From NCBI RefSeq assembly GCF_032854445.1, contig NC_088303.1:11415501-11479500 (forward strand): a stretch of 64,000 bases of DNA, read 5' to 3'. The first letter of the stretch is position 1; every line of letters begins with the position of its first letter. This document shows positions 36,160 to 48,479 of this stretch, one piece after another. The stretch comes from Liolophura sinensis (taxonomy: Eukaryota; Mollusca; Polyplacophora; Chitonida; Chitonidae). The notes beneath the pieces are model-generated. The model saw only the letters and a list, made by a program, of their open reading frames with translations, was not told the origin of the DNA and searched no databases. Position numbers and translations under genes: made by a program.

Positions 36160-39100
36160 ATGGATATAGAAACGAATGGGAAATTGCCCGGGGGATCAAA
36201 TATTTTTATGACTCGCAGTTCGGAAATGCAGGACATGGATGATTTATCTACGGTCCAGGAAACCCTGGAGGTTGGTCACTGGGGGAACCTAATTCCCCTG
36301 AAGTACGGACGATGTAGTGATGACCACGGAGTCGGCCATGCCAAGTACTCACAGATGATCAAACTAATAGCTGTCGCAATGCTACCTGTGATTATTCTGA
36401 CCGTCCAAAACGCGATCACCTTGTCAGAGACATCAACAAAGGTGGAAGGAACCGCTGTAATCAGAGAAAACATTCTATTTAGCATCGAGACGGCCAGTGT
36501 CGTACACACAGCGCAACTGGAGAGGGGAAACACGGCCTTATACGTGGGCTCTAATGGAGACCCCAGCGTGTACAGCAAACTGAAACAGAAGTACAACGAC
36601 ACAGACGCGTCCATCGCTTCCCTGACAAGGTGGCCGGAACTGAGGGATTCTCCCGAATATTTCATTACGAGAGAGACTTTCCACGACCGTATCAAGGCCT
36701 TCAGAGCTTCCCTAGATCTTTCCAATACTACTGTGAAGGATGTGATTGACTTCTACTCGACGGACATCGCAGTTATCATCAGCTGGGTAGTAGACAGTAT
36801 ACAATTTTCCAGAAACAGTGATCTTTGGCCGACGCTTGTCAGTTACCACATGCTCATTTTGAGTAAGGAACAGGCAGGAATTGAAAGGGCCCTTGGCAGT
36901 ACATTTTATGCTCAAGGTTAGTACCTTTTTAGATTGTTGTACAGGTACATAAATAAATAAATAAATAAATAAATAAATATTATTATTACACTTGTAAATA
37001 GGCTTCTTTTATAAGAGATCCAGTATGGTCGGAAATGCAAGTCATTTGTAAATCTAATGTAAGGCAGCCTAGATCAAGACATAACTGAAGTTTATCCTTT
37101 GAGAAATCTTGGACTTTGTACTTTTGTAGGCGTTGGCAAGATTAGCTATCACTCAGAGAGCCCTAAATTGTGAATAGTTATTCAAGTAATACTCACTTGC
37201 TTCTGACGCCCTTGTATCATTCTGTCACTAACATTTCAATGTTAGCAACCTTTATTTTGTGGATACTAGTAAAACGCTAAACGGTTCCCGTAAAGTGAGG
37301 TGAAATCTGTTTTGTTGAGTTTTTGTTGAGCAATTCATCATAACGTGGAACAAGAACACTGTAACTAAGCTGACGATACACTTGTCATTTCTTGTTTCTT
37401 TATTGTCATAATTCAGTTAGGGAGTTCCATAATACGGCAAAGACGAGAGCTATGTATATCCCCAGTCTATTATACGTATAATCTAGTCTATATATAAGGT
37501 AGTTTTATAGAACCATGTTACCCATAGGTTTCAAATTAGCATGTTTAAGGCCACGGGAATAATTGTAAGGAGTGTATAAAAAAACACACACACGGAAGGC
37601 TGAATAAGCCACGTGGGTGTGTACTTCTTGCTCTAACGTTAGGCCTATATTCACAAAGTTAAAGAAAGTAATTGTTTCTGCATTCAAATAAGAATAGATA
37701 TCGATTTTATAATGAAGTTCAATTGCGTATGAGCTGAAAAATATAATGTGTTCAAAATTATCTTTGCAAACTATGCTCATTAGCATTATTGTTATGTTAA
37801 ATACTCAAGTGCACTACGAAGTAAAAGACATAAAACTGCATTTCTAAACTACATAAAACGGATAAAGTCTGACGTAACGTATATTCCTTCAGTCTAGAGG
37901 GCTTTTTTTCAAGTTTTTCTTTTATTGCCCAAGAAACATTTTAAAAATAAATTGTACAACAGATGGAGGAAGGTTTTATTTCAAAAGGTGTTTTCTTCTT
38001 GAATTATGCACATTTTCAGTCTGCATTTATTCTAGCCGCATATGTTCATCCCCTACTCCCAAGCACGAATACACTGACTAGCAGGTTGAGAAATATGTTG
38101 ATACGTCATATTCATTCGATTAAGCGTGATTTTTATTGCATGATGTTCCTTTCAGATTGAATGACTTTTTTGTTTGTTTTTGAATATTGCAACATTCGGC
38201 TTCTCATACCCAAGTGTAGTATTTGTTATAAACAACGATGTTTTTACTGCCTTTCCTTGTTTGAATTAGAACATATACAGTCCATAGCCAGGGTACAACT
38301 GGCTTTGTTTTGTAATACACCCCGTGATATCTTATTTCTTCTAATTTTTAAAATATTAGTAGTGCTGAAAGGAAGAATTACATTTGTCTCCCAATTTTTC
38401 GAAAAAGTAATGAATATGTTGGTCATTAGATGGACTAACCATGTGAAAATAAAGAAACTAAAGGTCATAAATAGACATGAACCAAAGAGACGTAGAAACA
38501 CTGGTTTAAGCTCAAGTTTCCTCACAATTAACTTTCTATTCATTTTAAAGTTGTCCACTGGAAATGGTTGATATTTACATTTTCACGTGTTTTAATGACA
38601 TTAATTCTGATGAATAAATATCCGATATATGGCACAGACTTTATTTAGTAGACATGATGGCGAGTTGTACTCTTGGTGTTGAGTAGGTTTCTGCTCTCGA
38701 TAGCACAGTTGGTAGAGCGTCCGATTCGGGAGTGGTAGATCTAGGGTCAAGACCTTAAAAGAGGAAGCTTTAACTTCCTCGCTTGGGCTCCAGCATTTAG
38801 GTGATAGTTCAAGGACTGGTTGACCCGTATCAGTATAATGGCTCGGGTGGGGCGCCTTACTTGCCTTCGGTAAGGCGTCTCAATGAAACTGCACTAGATA
38901 AAAGAGTGGTAGAGATCCGGCATGCAACTAAGTGGCACATTACATACACTCAGTCTAAGGATTCCTTCATCGTCATATGACTGAAAAAGTCCCAAGTACT
39001 TACTCAGTCCTCGGACACAAACTGTGTTAATCCGTAATCTGAATCTGCATGACTTGAGTACACGACATAAGATATGAGAATTGACACTGAGAATCCTTTT

Positions 39101-42100
39101 AGATCGCAACAGCACTTTTGTTAATGTTGTTATTACCCATACTCCCTCTGTAGACTGATAGTCCATAAATTATATATGCTTTGCACATAAAGGCAAGACA
39201 AATTATCAATTCATGGCCCTAAACGCTCTGATGTTTCTGCTTATAAATTCTGTTTTGATGTTTGGTCATTCCTTGTGTTTTATGGTTAATCAGATTTAGT
39301 CTCTTAATAGCTTGCTTTATAGTAAGATAATAAAGATATATTATGTCAGTAACTGCTCGGATCCTATCGCCTTCATCATTATTTCTTGCTACACGCGATG
39401 CTATTCCTCAAGGCTGTCAGGTATTGATGACAAGATGTATTTCATCTTCCAAAGTAAAATGCAAAAAACAAAGGGCTGCGAGTTTAAAGCACGGAGAAAA
39501 ATGTTTTGTGTGCTTATTTCATCACACATATAATCTGGATAATTGGGGCCATTTAATATTTTACATGAAAAACCGATAACGTAAACACATGTTCACCAGC
39601 CTTGATTCCCCCTTCACACAGAGCCAGTATATACACCAGTCCAATGCGGTTAATGGGAAATTTGCTGAACGCTTAGGTTACCCGATCGTTGGAAACACAG
39701 AAACACAGAAGTTTAACATATGGCACGCTGGGGATATGTGAATACATGTGGTCAGAATCGATAATCGAATGAGTTCAAACTGCATTCTGGGAGGGAATAT
39801 AAATCTGAGACAGAATCCATAACTGAATGTGTAAAAGCAAGATGAGACATGACTTGAGTTTCTTTTCAACAGAAAAAATGCTGCCAAGGTGTCAAGGCTA
39901 CTCTGTTGCATAGTGCTTTTATCGTTAGGTGCCAGTTAATTTCCACAAACCTTGGATTATTAACTAAGTCATGAGCAAATTATTCTTACATCTGAATGCC
40001 TGTAAGAAGAACAGTTCTTAAAGCGGGTATCACACGACGCGAGAATCACAAGAAGCGAGTTTCGGTCGGCGAGACAGAGCGAGTCTTTTTCGAGCATATT
40101 GCAACGTATACACTGCAATGATGTGAGAGCAAAGCTTGCAGAAGGCAGTGGTTCTCACTCTTCCAGCTTTCGCTAATGTTTTGGCTACGGCCACAAATCT
40201 GCGATCGCTGGTAGTATTTTCACTAGCGGCACTGCTTCGTGTGAGACCCGCTTAAATTATACAAGCTTAAATTATACAAAGATCGAAAGCCGCTAAAAAG
40301 GTTAAAATTTGACGTTTATCGTCATGGATGAAAAAAAAAACCCAAAGAACTCAAACAAAACCCACACAGTATGTACTGGGTTTTTTTTAAAATGTAATTT
40401 ATTTATTTTGTTTTAATTTAATAATTGGGGTGCTTTACAAGATTTGCTTACTTTGTCTCTTGGTTGTGTGAAACTCTTTGCTCCCCATTTTCTAACTGTC
40501 AATAACCCCCATGCACGCTAACATTTTTTAATCCACTCCCCCCCCCCCCCCCCCCCCCCACTCCACCTCCACCTCCCTGAGCTTCTCACCTTGACTTACT
40601 CCAATTGACAGACTGTGGTGACGCTTGTGTTGGGGGTGATGAAAACGTCGTACAAAAGCCAGGAGACAACCAATCAGTCGCGAACGCCGCAAGGGGTAAG
40701 GGTTGTGTCTCACTATCTCACGTATAACTTCAAATGTGCCATGTTATTTTCTCCATAACAACATTAACAAATCTGACAAACGCATCTGTAGCCTATGATT
40801 TGTATCATAAAAAACATACCATATGTCATAATACAATTTCAACTCAATTCCATGCGATGATCGCTAAAACCTTATTGCGAAAATCAACCGATTCCAGTTT
40901 CTTGGTAAACTCATGGTGAATTAAATTGATCAACCACAGGAAATGAGATTTTACTCTCTGATTTATGTACATTTAGGGACGTAAATTCTAGTCATAAAAG
41001 GACTAAAAAATAATTGATTTTATTGCTTGATCGTTTCTGAAATATGCGGACAATCAAGTATTCGTTGATTATATTGTTCATTAGAGATTCGCCTTGCCAC
41101 AACATTGCGGCTTAACTTCTTACTAATTCGATACTATGTTTGCAATTCTGTGAAAGATCAATGGTATTTCCAAAGTTATAATAGACACCATCAATGTTAT
41201 ATTCGAAAAAAAATAAACAAAATGCGTATTCTTGAATTATATCCAAAGTAGGCATATATTGTACAAAAAAGGAAGAACACCAATGGCACATTTGAGTTAT
41301 CCCAACTGAGATATACTTACTCGTACTTCACCATGATGTGGTTGTCGATTGTTCGCACGATGCACTCTGATCTCTGTGAAGCGTGCCTGCATGAATATTA
41401 GTGTATTTTCCTGTCATCCATTCTAATATAACTACTGTGCCTCAATTCGTATCTCATAGGAATCAGACATGCGTTCATGGCGGTTTTAACCGTGTTATGG
41501 TATTATCGAGACGTGTACATTTGCACGGATGCAGTTTTCAGAAGAATTAAAATGGAGGGGATCACACTGTTCCATTATCAGTGATGCTGTCTATCCCATT
41601 TACAGACAAACATGGCTTTGTTTTTTGTATTTATTTCATTGGAATTTTAGGCCATATTTTCAAGAGTATTTCGCTTATACGACAGTGACCAGCATTATGG
41701 TGGTAGGATTCTCGGGCAGAGCCCTGGAGAAACCTATTACCGCATGTTGCTGGCAGGTCTTCCACGTGCGACGGGAGAGGAATTCAGCCTGAACTGGATT
41801 TGAACTCACAGCGATTGCATTGCTGCCACTCGAAATCGTAGACCTGGAAATTCAGTTGTTCGTTGTCATACACTATGCTCACTGTCTTCTCACTGTTGTT
41901 TGAAACCTGTGTACATGTTGATATTTATACCTTTGTAAATGTTTCTATTTGGTGAAATGCAATCATGGTCTGGCATAATTTTCGTCAGCTCTGCCTATTC
42001 TGAGGTGATATTATTCCTAATGGCTTTGTTCCTTGACGAATTGCATCGCCATTGGTTCACCTCTACTAGTGTCATAAAGTTAACATGCTTGAATCCAAGA

Positions 42101-45100
42101 AAAGGCCATTGAAAACTATATCTGGAACTACTTTCACTTCTGTACTTTTTTGACTTAATGTAAGTCGAATGTTTGTAATCTTAATGCTAATTGTGTGAAC
42201 CAAACTGGCATGTCATTTGCATACCAGTAATACGAGTTTTTCTACTTTTATTCGCACTTGTCATGTTGTTAGTGTAACCATGTTTGCAAATGATTGTGTG
42301 TTTAGTTAGGCCACCCCTCGCTGACCAACCACAAGCAGGTAGGACACCGTTCTCTACTACAACGTTTACTCTCTTCTATATCCATATCGCAAGCTTTTCT
42401 GCCCAGGTGGATATACAGGGCTCAATTTTTTATGCATGTTTATGTTCAAATAGATTATATTTTAATATCATGGTAAAAGTTGTCTATGTTGTTCGCCATT
42501 TGTCACAAACTTGGTCTTCATACGGCCTGAAATAAACCCATAATCATTTGTTGAAATAACACTATGTATATAAAAGGGTAAAAAGAACCCAATCTTATTA
42601 CCCCAATTTGCAAAGCTTCGGCTCATAACTCGAAACTGTTTCTTGTTTTGAGTATAGTTGGGTTCAGTTTTATTGACCTCGCGCATTACAGAGCTTCGGC
42701 CCATCGACAGTAACTCACTGGTGCAGTGGCTGTTCCCACAAAGCACCTGGTATGGTAAGACCTGGAATCGGCCCGATCCCAAGAAACTGTGCACTTCAAC
42801 AAGCAAAACTAACTATAGTTGTGAGTGACACACTCGTATGGCAACTTCTGTTTTCAGTTCTGTTTTACTCTCCCTTTCTTTATTTGGCAAGTATGTGACT
42901 TACAAAGCTCAAAACAAACACTGAAGCGATGTATAGGTCATAAAATCCAAAAATGGTAGCCTGCTCCAGTCACACTCCAGTCACACTTATATAGCTCTTT
43001 TTTGCATTGGACACTGTAGAGTGATGGGGAAATCCCCGAAACACTTGAGCACGCTGTTAACCACCAGTCAGTTGAATAAACATTTAACAAATGTAACTTT
43101 CAGGCTTATATTTTCGCTACGCATAACATGTTAATGTTAGTGATCGCTAGAGGACCACATGTGCTCTCAACCAGGATTCACCGGCCAGGATATCACAGTT
43201 GGTAGAGCGTCCGATTCGGGAGCGGTAGATCCACTATCAACCCTGGGTCGAGTCACCACCTAAGACTTTAAAAGAGAAAGTTGTAACTTCCACGCTTGGC
43301 GTTCAGCATGAGGGGGGTAGTGCAACGACTGGTTGACCTGTATCGGTATAATGGCTCGGGCGGGGCGGCTTACTTGCCTTCCGTAAGTCGTCTCAGTGAA
43401 GCAGCACTAGATAAAAGAGCGGTGGAAATCCGTCCTGCAACATAAAGGCACATTACAAACACCCTAAGGATTCCTTCATCGTCATATGACTGAAAAATTG
43501 TTAAGTACGACGTTAAACCCCAAGCACTTACTCACTCACTCAACCAGGATTCACGTATTATTTCGTTATTGTTGCCAAATGATACGTAATACCACAGCTT
43601 ATCCACTCTAATTCATGATAATACTTATTTAATTAATGGCGGTCTATATCTTTACTCGCACAAAAGTATGTTTCCAAATATGAGAAAAAGTAGCACGGAG
43701 ACTCGAACTCTTCCTAGAGGCTGAATTTTTTCTCCACACTGACTTCGTTAGTCTGCTGTACTGTGAAGGATGCCTGTGAGAAAACGGCAGAAATACGGAT
43801 TTTAAACTTGCTAAAATATGACAAAACCGATCACATTATAAAGTTTATGTTAACCAAACGAAACACTGACAGCACTTAGAAATACACCTACAGAAGTTTC
43901 AGTACAGATATTTTTCTGGTTAACGTTGATCTTCATACTATTAATCAAAAATATAGTGACTCGTTTGAACGAAAATTTGTACTATCTTATCGTACCTCTC
44001 TGGGGTTGATTCTTCTCCTTACCGAACCAGGTCCTTTCTTGGACACAGAATTTGATAGCGTTTGTTTCTGTTGTGATATTTGTTTGAGGGAGATTGCAAA
44101 CATCGTCCTTAGAGAATGAAACTTTTAGACTCCGTACTACTGTTTTCCTTTTCTTTGCACTATGATAAAAAGTTTTAAAGAAACGTAATTTGAAATTAAC
44201 GATGTCTGCTTTACGGTGGGCGAAGAAATTTTCTGTAAATTAGGGTCTGGATTCAGCCACCTGTGAAAAACTGACATCAGGCAAATTAAATACAAATGAA
44301 TGAATGAATATGGCTTAACACTACGACTGGCCTAATATTTATGTCAGATGGTGCTCAACGACCGTAATGTTTTGTACTTAGCTGCTTCCCCATTACACGG
44401 TGTATTATTACCCACATTTAGGCATGACTGTTAAGCGTAGTTCGATGTGGTAGACAATCGGCACTTCGTTTTCGTCAGTTAAACTTGAAGGATGTCATTA
44501 TCACGGAGTTGTTAATATGTTGTCTTGGCATGTTCTCGTTGATTGTTTGCCTTTAAAATAACTATTATTCTGCCCGTTCAGTTTATTGCTCTCCCAGGAC
44601 TTCCGCAATCTTTCTTCTGGGCACCATTTGCTGTCTTGAAGCAGCTGGACAGTTGACGAAATCCACAACCCCGACTTAAATGAAAACGGCAGAGGCTTGG
44701 TGGAAACTCAGTTTTATCAAAATTTCCAAAAGTAGCCCAAACAATAGGTTACATATAGTTATATATTTGCATTGTTTAAAGGTCATTGACGGACAGGGGG
44801 ATGTCCAGACTCTCTAAATTCCATTCTTCCAGGGGCCTTATGGAAAGAGACAGTCAGTGTCACTACCTTGTATAGTATCTGTGAAGTTCGATGACTTTTT
44901 GCCCACGATCAACATGACAATATGTAACGTGGTGAAAGCCCTCTGTAAGTTGCCAAAGATCGGTAGTTTACCCCAGATAGTCTGGATTCATCCACCCAGA
45001 AACCAGCCTTCTACCCAAAAAGAGAACAGGTGATTTACCAGTGGTGTCAGTGAAGCGCCTTGTTGTTTACTAATGGACGGCTGTCTTACAAACGTGACAT

Positions 45101-46552
45101 TTATTATCTTCAGTGTCAGTTTACCAGAGATTTTCTTCTTCAATCGGAAAAATTACACCCCCTCACCGATCAAAAAATAAAAAGAAAGCAAACGAAAAAA
45201 ACAAACAAACAAAAAACAAAACAAATACACAGTATGGTACACGTGGCATTAAAGCTCTAATTTTACTCATTAAATTAAAAGAGCTTAAGGAAACTTGAGC
45301 GTCCACTTAAATGCCCTGTTGGCATGGCCCCTTTATTGTTCAAGGATATTTATGTTGTTGGATCATCACTGCGAATGATTTATGTCGAATACATATGCAG
45401 TAATTGAAGTCCAAACAAGAAATGACTATTTCACACAACAAAATATGTGTGGTTGTTGTCTTTTTTCTCATTTGAATGACATATGCTTTTCATTTAGTTC
45501 TGGTATGCACTTCTAGCGACCATAACTGCTATTTGTTCCCTAAGCTCAGTCAACTTTTTAAATATTATATTCCGCTACCAGGCCGTGCGTCAGGAACCGC
45601 GGGGCGTAAAACAAAAGACAAAATAACCTGTGTGTATAGCAGTCAACCAAGCAGTCCCTAAACAAGTTAACATTTAGGATAATCATGGGAAAATGAGGTA
45701 ATCTTGGCTAAACAAGACGTATGTCATCTGAACGCGGTAGCTTTGATGATCTCGGCGATTAACACACGCCTTGTATAACCACCTTATAATGTACCCATAA
45801 TAACTTATTTTGTTGTTAATTACTGTTTTTTTTCTTGTCACCAGGAGGTTTCACACACAGCGAACTCCTCTGGTATACTGAAAAATACACTAAAGGCGTT
45901 GCTTTCCTGGAACAATGCGAACAGTACGCTGAAGACGTCAAGCTAACCCTCGACAAGGAATACAGGAGCACACCTTTGCAAAAGACTATCGCACGTATGC
46001 GTCACGAAATACAGGAAAATAACAACACTGCAGTATCCGTCGAGGCCGGGACGTGGTGGTTCGACAACATGACCCTTTACATCAATATTCTCAAAGGTAT
46101 CCAAGATTCACTTGCCCAGAAAATTGTAGACCGCCTAGAAGAAGACGTTGCCACCTTCCAAAGCCAATTGACAGTGTCAATTATTTTGATGGTGGTCAGC
46201 CTGGTTCTCACTCCTGTCATCGTGCTCGGTGTACATCGGATGACCAGCAAAATCCACCGATTTGCTCATAATCTCAGAACCAAAACTCTTGACTTGGAAA
46301 AGGAGCGGAAGAAAACAGAAGGACTCTTAAATCAAATGTTACCAGCCTCAGTGGCCAGGTCCTTAGTTAGCAAACAGTCTGTTCCACCAGAAAGTTTCGA
46401 AGCAGTGACAATATTCTTTTCTGACATTGTCAGCTTTACGGCTATCTCTTCAAAGTGCACACCATTAGAGGTTGTTCGTTTACTAAGTTATCTCTACGAG
46501 GCTTTTGACGACCGCCTTGAGCTGTATGACGTCTACAAAGTGGAAACTATTG
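36160..46552 (+). CDS. NIT-domain receptor guanylyl cyclase, first two coding exons (3' exons not found)
   Basis: Exon 36160-36916 joins exon 45845-46552 in phase 1, giving 489 residues, open at the 3' side (donor TTG|GTGAGT). The start ATG has A at -3 and G at +4. Order: cytoplasmic N-terminus; membrane helix 66-86 (IKLIAVAMLPVIILTV); extracellular sensor 87-361 with NIT-type motifs VHTAQLERGNTALYVGS (about 115-131) and SKEQAGIERALGS (about 235-247); second helix 362-382 (TVSIILMVVSLVLTPVIVLG); coiled-coil linker with EKERKKTEGLLNQMLP; then the class III cyclase domain. FFSDIVSFT (443-451) holds the first metal-binding Asp, and YKVETIG (484-489) the Glu that selects guanine, so cGMP is the predicted product. 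There is no kinase-homology domain. NIT domains in bacteria are linked to nitrate/nitrite sensing; the ligand here is unknown. The second metal Asp and the transition-state residues should lie in later exons. Confidence 0.9.
36949..36982. repeat. (AAAT)n microsatellite
   Basis: Eight AAAT/ATAA units in a row just inside the first coding intron of the cyclase. Confidence 0.95.
38694..39008 (+). mobile_element. SINE family A, copy 3
   Basis: Head TCTCGATAGCACAGTTGG plus TAGAGCGTCCGATTCGGG matches a tRNA-like A-box region; body landmarks are CAGTATAATGGCTCGGG and CTGCACTAGATAAAAG. The tail is cut to CTGAAAAAGTCCCAAGTACT. The B-box area (TCTAGGGTCAAGACC) has a deletion of about 20 bp relative to copy 4. 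Confidence 0.88.
40018..40255. mobile_element. MITE-like element flanked by TTAA
   Basis: Left end AGCGGGTATCACACGACGC and right end GCTTCGTGTGAGACCCGC are inverted copies with about three mismatches. TTAA flanks both ends (40018-40021 and 40252-40255), the target site used by piggyBac-type transposons. The element is about 230 bp with no frame, so it would depend on a transposase from elsewhere. Confidence 0.7.
40539..40559. repeat. Poly(C) tract with C-rich flank
   Basis: About 20 uninterrupted C followed by CACTCCACCTCCACCTCCC. On the minus strand it is a G run that could form a G-quadruplex. Confidence 0.9.
41628..41822 (-). mobile_element. SINE family B, reverse, 5'-truncated copy
   Basis: Reverse-orientation tail TTTCATTGGAATTTTAGGCC, then GACCAGCATTATGGTGG, TTGCTGGCAGGTCTTCCAC and TTGAACTCACAGCGAT (B box region). 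The A-box head is absent. Confidence 0.8.
43166..43554 (+). mobile_element. SINE family A, copy 4, full length with 16-bp target-site duplication
   Basis: The element runs from 43182 to 43538. Head ATCACAGTTGGTAGAGCGTC (A box) and CCTGGGTCGAGTCACC (B box) show tRNA origin. The body matches the other copies and the tail is AAAAATTGTTAAGTACGACG, TTAAACCCCAAG and short CTCA repeats. CTCAACCAGGATTCAC is repeated exactly at 43166-43181 and 43539-43554, the duplication expected from LINE-driven insertion. Confidence 0.95.
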
Positions 46553-47768
46553 GTGAGTTCTGATTTTCTCTTCATACCTTGTTCTTGGTTTTAGATTCAA
46601 TGTACTATGTGATATTTTGTTTGTGCTTTAAGAGTCTTAGTAAGAACTCATCCACTACGACAGAAAAATACCTTAACATATAAGTAACGGAATTGTGTAT
46701 ATAAAATCGTAAACTTAAGGTTTTGTAAGTCATACCATCCTTTGAGGCACATGGTGTTAGTGGCACAGTGTTAAAACCACAATATTTGTACTCACACGAA
46801 AGACGTGGAGGGTGCGCTAGGCGCGGAGGGCGTGAAAGACGTGGAGGGTGCGCAAGGCGAGGATCCCCAGGGAACAGCGACCTTAGTGCTTCCCGTCGAA
46901 CCGCCATGAAAGCTATCAGCCACCATAGTTTATCCACATATGTGCAGAATGAGCCTCACAAACGTTGTGTGAAAACATTCAGAAAGTGAGCTGGGTTGTC
47001 CAAATCCCATTTTAGCCCTCACCCCTGTTCATAACTGGTTGGTTGCTGTCAGTCACCTGATGGAAGTGACTTACATCACAACTGTATGGGCGTGTACGAA
47101 AATTCTATATATTGTTTCGGGTTATTGTGTAGAAAACAATATCAAAATCTTCCGGACGACCCAACAAACCGTGCAACCGCCCTGAGAATCCTTGTCCTGT
47201 TGTGGAGCTAAGAAGCTCTGTATTGTAAGGTGCTTAACACCGAGTGGGGTTAATCACTGCTGCAGATGCCCTCTTCATAACATTCACATGAATAATATGT
47301 ATATAGTGTGTACTGGTGTCTGTGGTATAATACACCAGTAGGACAATTGATAGCCAGTGTCAGAAATAAGAAACAAGCATTAGATATCTGGTTCAAAATC
47401 TCTTACTTGGAAAATGACAAATGATTATGACGAGTGGGAAGAAAATATATTAACACCATCCTTAGCTTTTGCAGTCTACATCCGTTGTATTGAAAAAAAA
47501 AAAACAATTGTGAAAAGGCCCACAACTGACATTGCAATATCTGGGATCTGTACAGAACGGATTTGACTGTTTTTTTTACGTTATGAAAATGCGGTCGGTC
47601 GTCAAATTGAATTGAGGTTTTCTAATCTTTTCTGCTTACTGTTTTGAAAACCACACGAAGGAGTGTTGAAGGACAGTGAACAATGTTCCTCGAGTGAAAA
47701 CGGTGAATATGAAAACAGATTTGTTTAATTCAGTGAGTGTGAAGTCTCAAGGTCGGGAGACTTATTGG
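46553..47768. other. Downstream part of the cyclase gene or intergenic DNA
   Basis: Probably intron of the cyclase. A GC-rich two-copy 36-bp tandem repeat is at 46796-46866 and a poly(A) run near 47494. No next cyclase exon (expected to start with D-A-Y-M-V-V-S-G) was found. Confidence 0.4.
46796..46866. repeat. 36-bp tandem repeat, two copies
   Basis: AGACGTGGAGGGTGCGC plus AAGGCG/TAGGCGCGGAGGGCG occurs twice. The stretch is GC-rich against an AT-rich background. Confidence 0.8.
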
Positions 47769-48479
47769 CTAAACTGAAATATTCGCCATATCGACGTGCA
47801 TAGAGCTTGTGGTTTTTCGTGTCACCAACGGAAGGCAATTATCCCAGCGAGAATGACCGCTGTTACACAGAGCTGAAAACAGGAAGCGGCCGACGTCGTT
47901 GTCTTGTATATGGTCTTCCATAAAGTTCACATGATCAAAAAACTTTCCGGTCGAAGGATTTTCATGGGCCAACTGTTTTATGGGCTTACGGCTTAGAATA
48001 CCACAATCGTCAATTCCGCCTGGGCACGAGCCACCATTATGAGGGAATGTTACCTTATTACGCCAATGTGTGATATATGTGGTATATCTCACGTGCCAAA
48101 ATTTCCCCAGCAACTTACCAAAGTTTGGTGGTTTAGTTCTAGTATTCTGGATTCCTCCTTTAATTTCAATTAATTTAATATTGAATTCAGCTACAAAAAG
48201 CACATTTCTAATGTTGGCGCTTTGTTCTAAATCACGTTTGAGCACGCACAGCTTTTGTATCAAAGCCTTGATAGGGTTTTTGGACACCTCCATGGAGATA
48301 CATGTATCAGCTTTTTGGGAATTAAACCAAAACAGGGAGATTTTTTTAAAAAGAGAGCAATCAGTCTGTGATACCTCAGTCTGGCAGAAGAGGTTGGTCA
48401 CAGGAGTCCACCATTGATAATTTACCAAGATGTCAATGCCGGTGCGAAACGGTCCTGTGTCACGTCGGCCTCTACATTG
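47769..48479 (-). CDS. Unidentified open frame of 236 codons (ATG at 48293 gives 174 residues)
   Basis: The frame is open from 48479 to a stop at 47769-47771, the longest in the window outside the recognised exons and minisatellites. The translation has protein-like composition, with no low complexity: DILVNYQWWTPVTNLFC near the start, KFWHVRYTTYITHWRNKV and GGSCPGGIDDCGILSRKP in the middle, and GRFLFSALCNSGHSRWDNCL near the end. Several Cys and Trp suggest a folded, perhaps extracellular or enzymatic, domain. I do not recognise a family. The first ATG is well inside, and a TGTAG|A acceptor-like site near 48475 would let it be a last exon. It lies antisense to the cyclase transcription direction. 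It could still be accidental. Confidence 0.4.
   Translation of the reverse strand, partial: QCRGRRDTGPFRTGIDILVNYQWWTPVTNLFCQTEVSQTDCSLFKKISLFWFNSQKADTCISMEVSKNPIKALIQKLCVLKRDLEQSANIRNVLFVAEFNIKLIEIKGGIQNTRTKPPNFGKLLGKFWHVRYTTYITHWRNKVTFPHNGGSCPGGIDDCGILSRKPIKQLAHENPSTGKFFDHVNFMEDHIQDNDVGRFLFSALCNSGHSRWDNCLPLVTRKTTSSMHVDMANISV

Larger units (their letters stand above)
36917..45844 (+). other. First coding intron (8.9 kb) of the guanylyl cyclase
   Basis: Bounded by CAAG|GTTAGT and CACCAG|GAGG. It contains an (AAAT)n microsatellite at 36949-36982, two family A SINEs, one family B SINE, a TTAA-flanked MITE and a poly(C) tract (all listed). A GAATGAATGAATATGGCTTAAC fragment near 44297 resembles the tail of another mollusc-type repeat (also near 54590 and 57490). 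Open frames such as 38161-38571 and 39678-39911 have no supporting features. Confidence 0.75.

Noticed and set aside
43182-43260. Functional tRNA gene
   Set aside because: Only A- and B-box-like parts are present; the cloverleaf is not complete, and the segment is the head of a SINE repeated elsewhere.
46741-46775. GAGGCACATGGTGTTAGTGGC resembles the missing cyclase exon (DAYMVVSG)
   Set aside because: The frame does not give DAYMVVSG, there is no acceptor in phase, and the following codons hit a stop rather than continue the catalytic domain.
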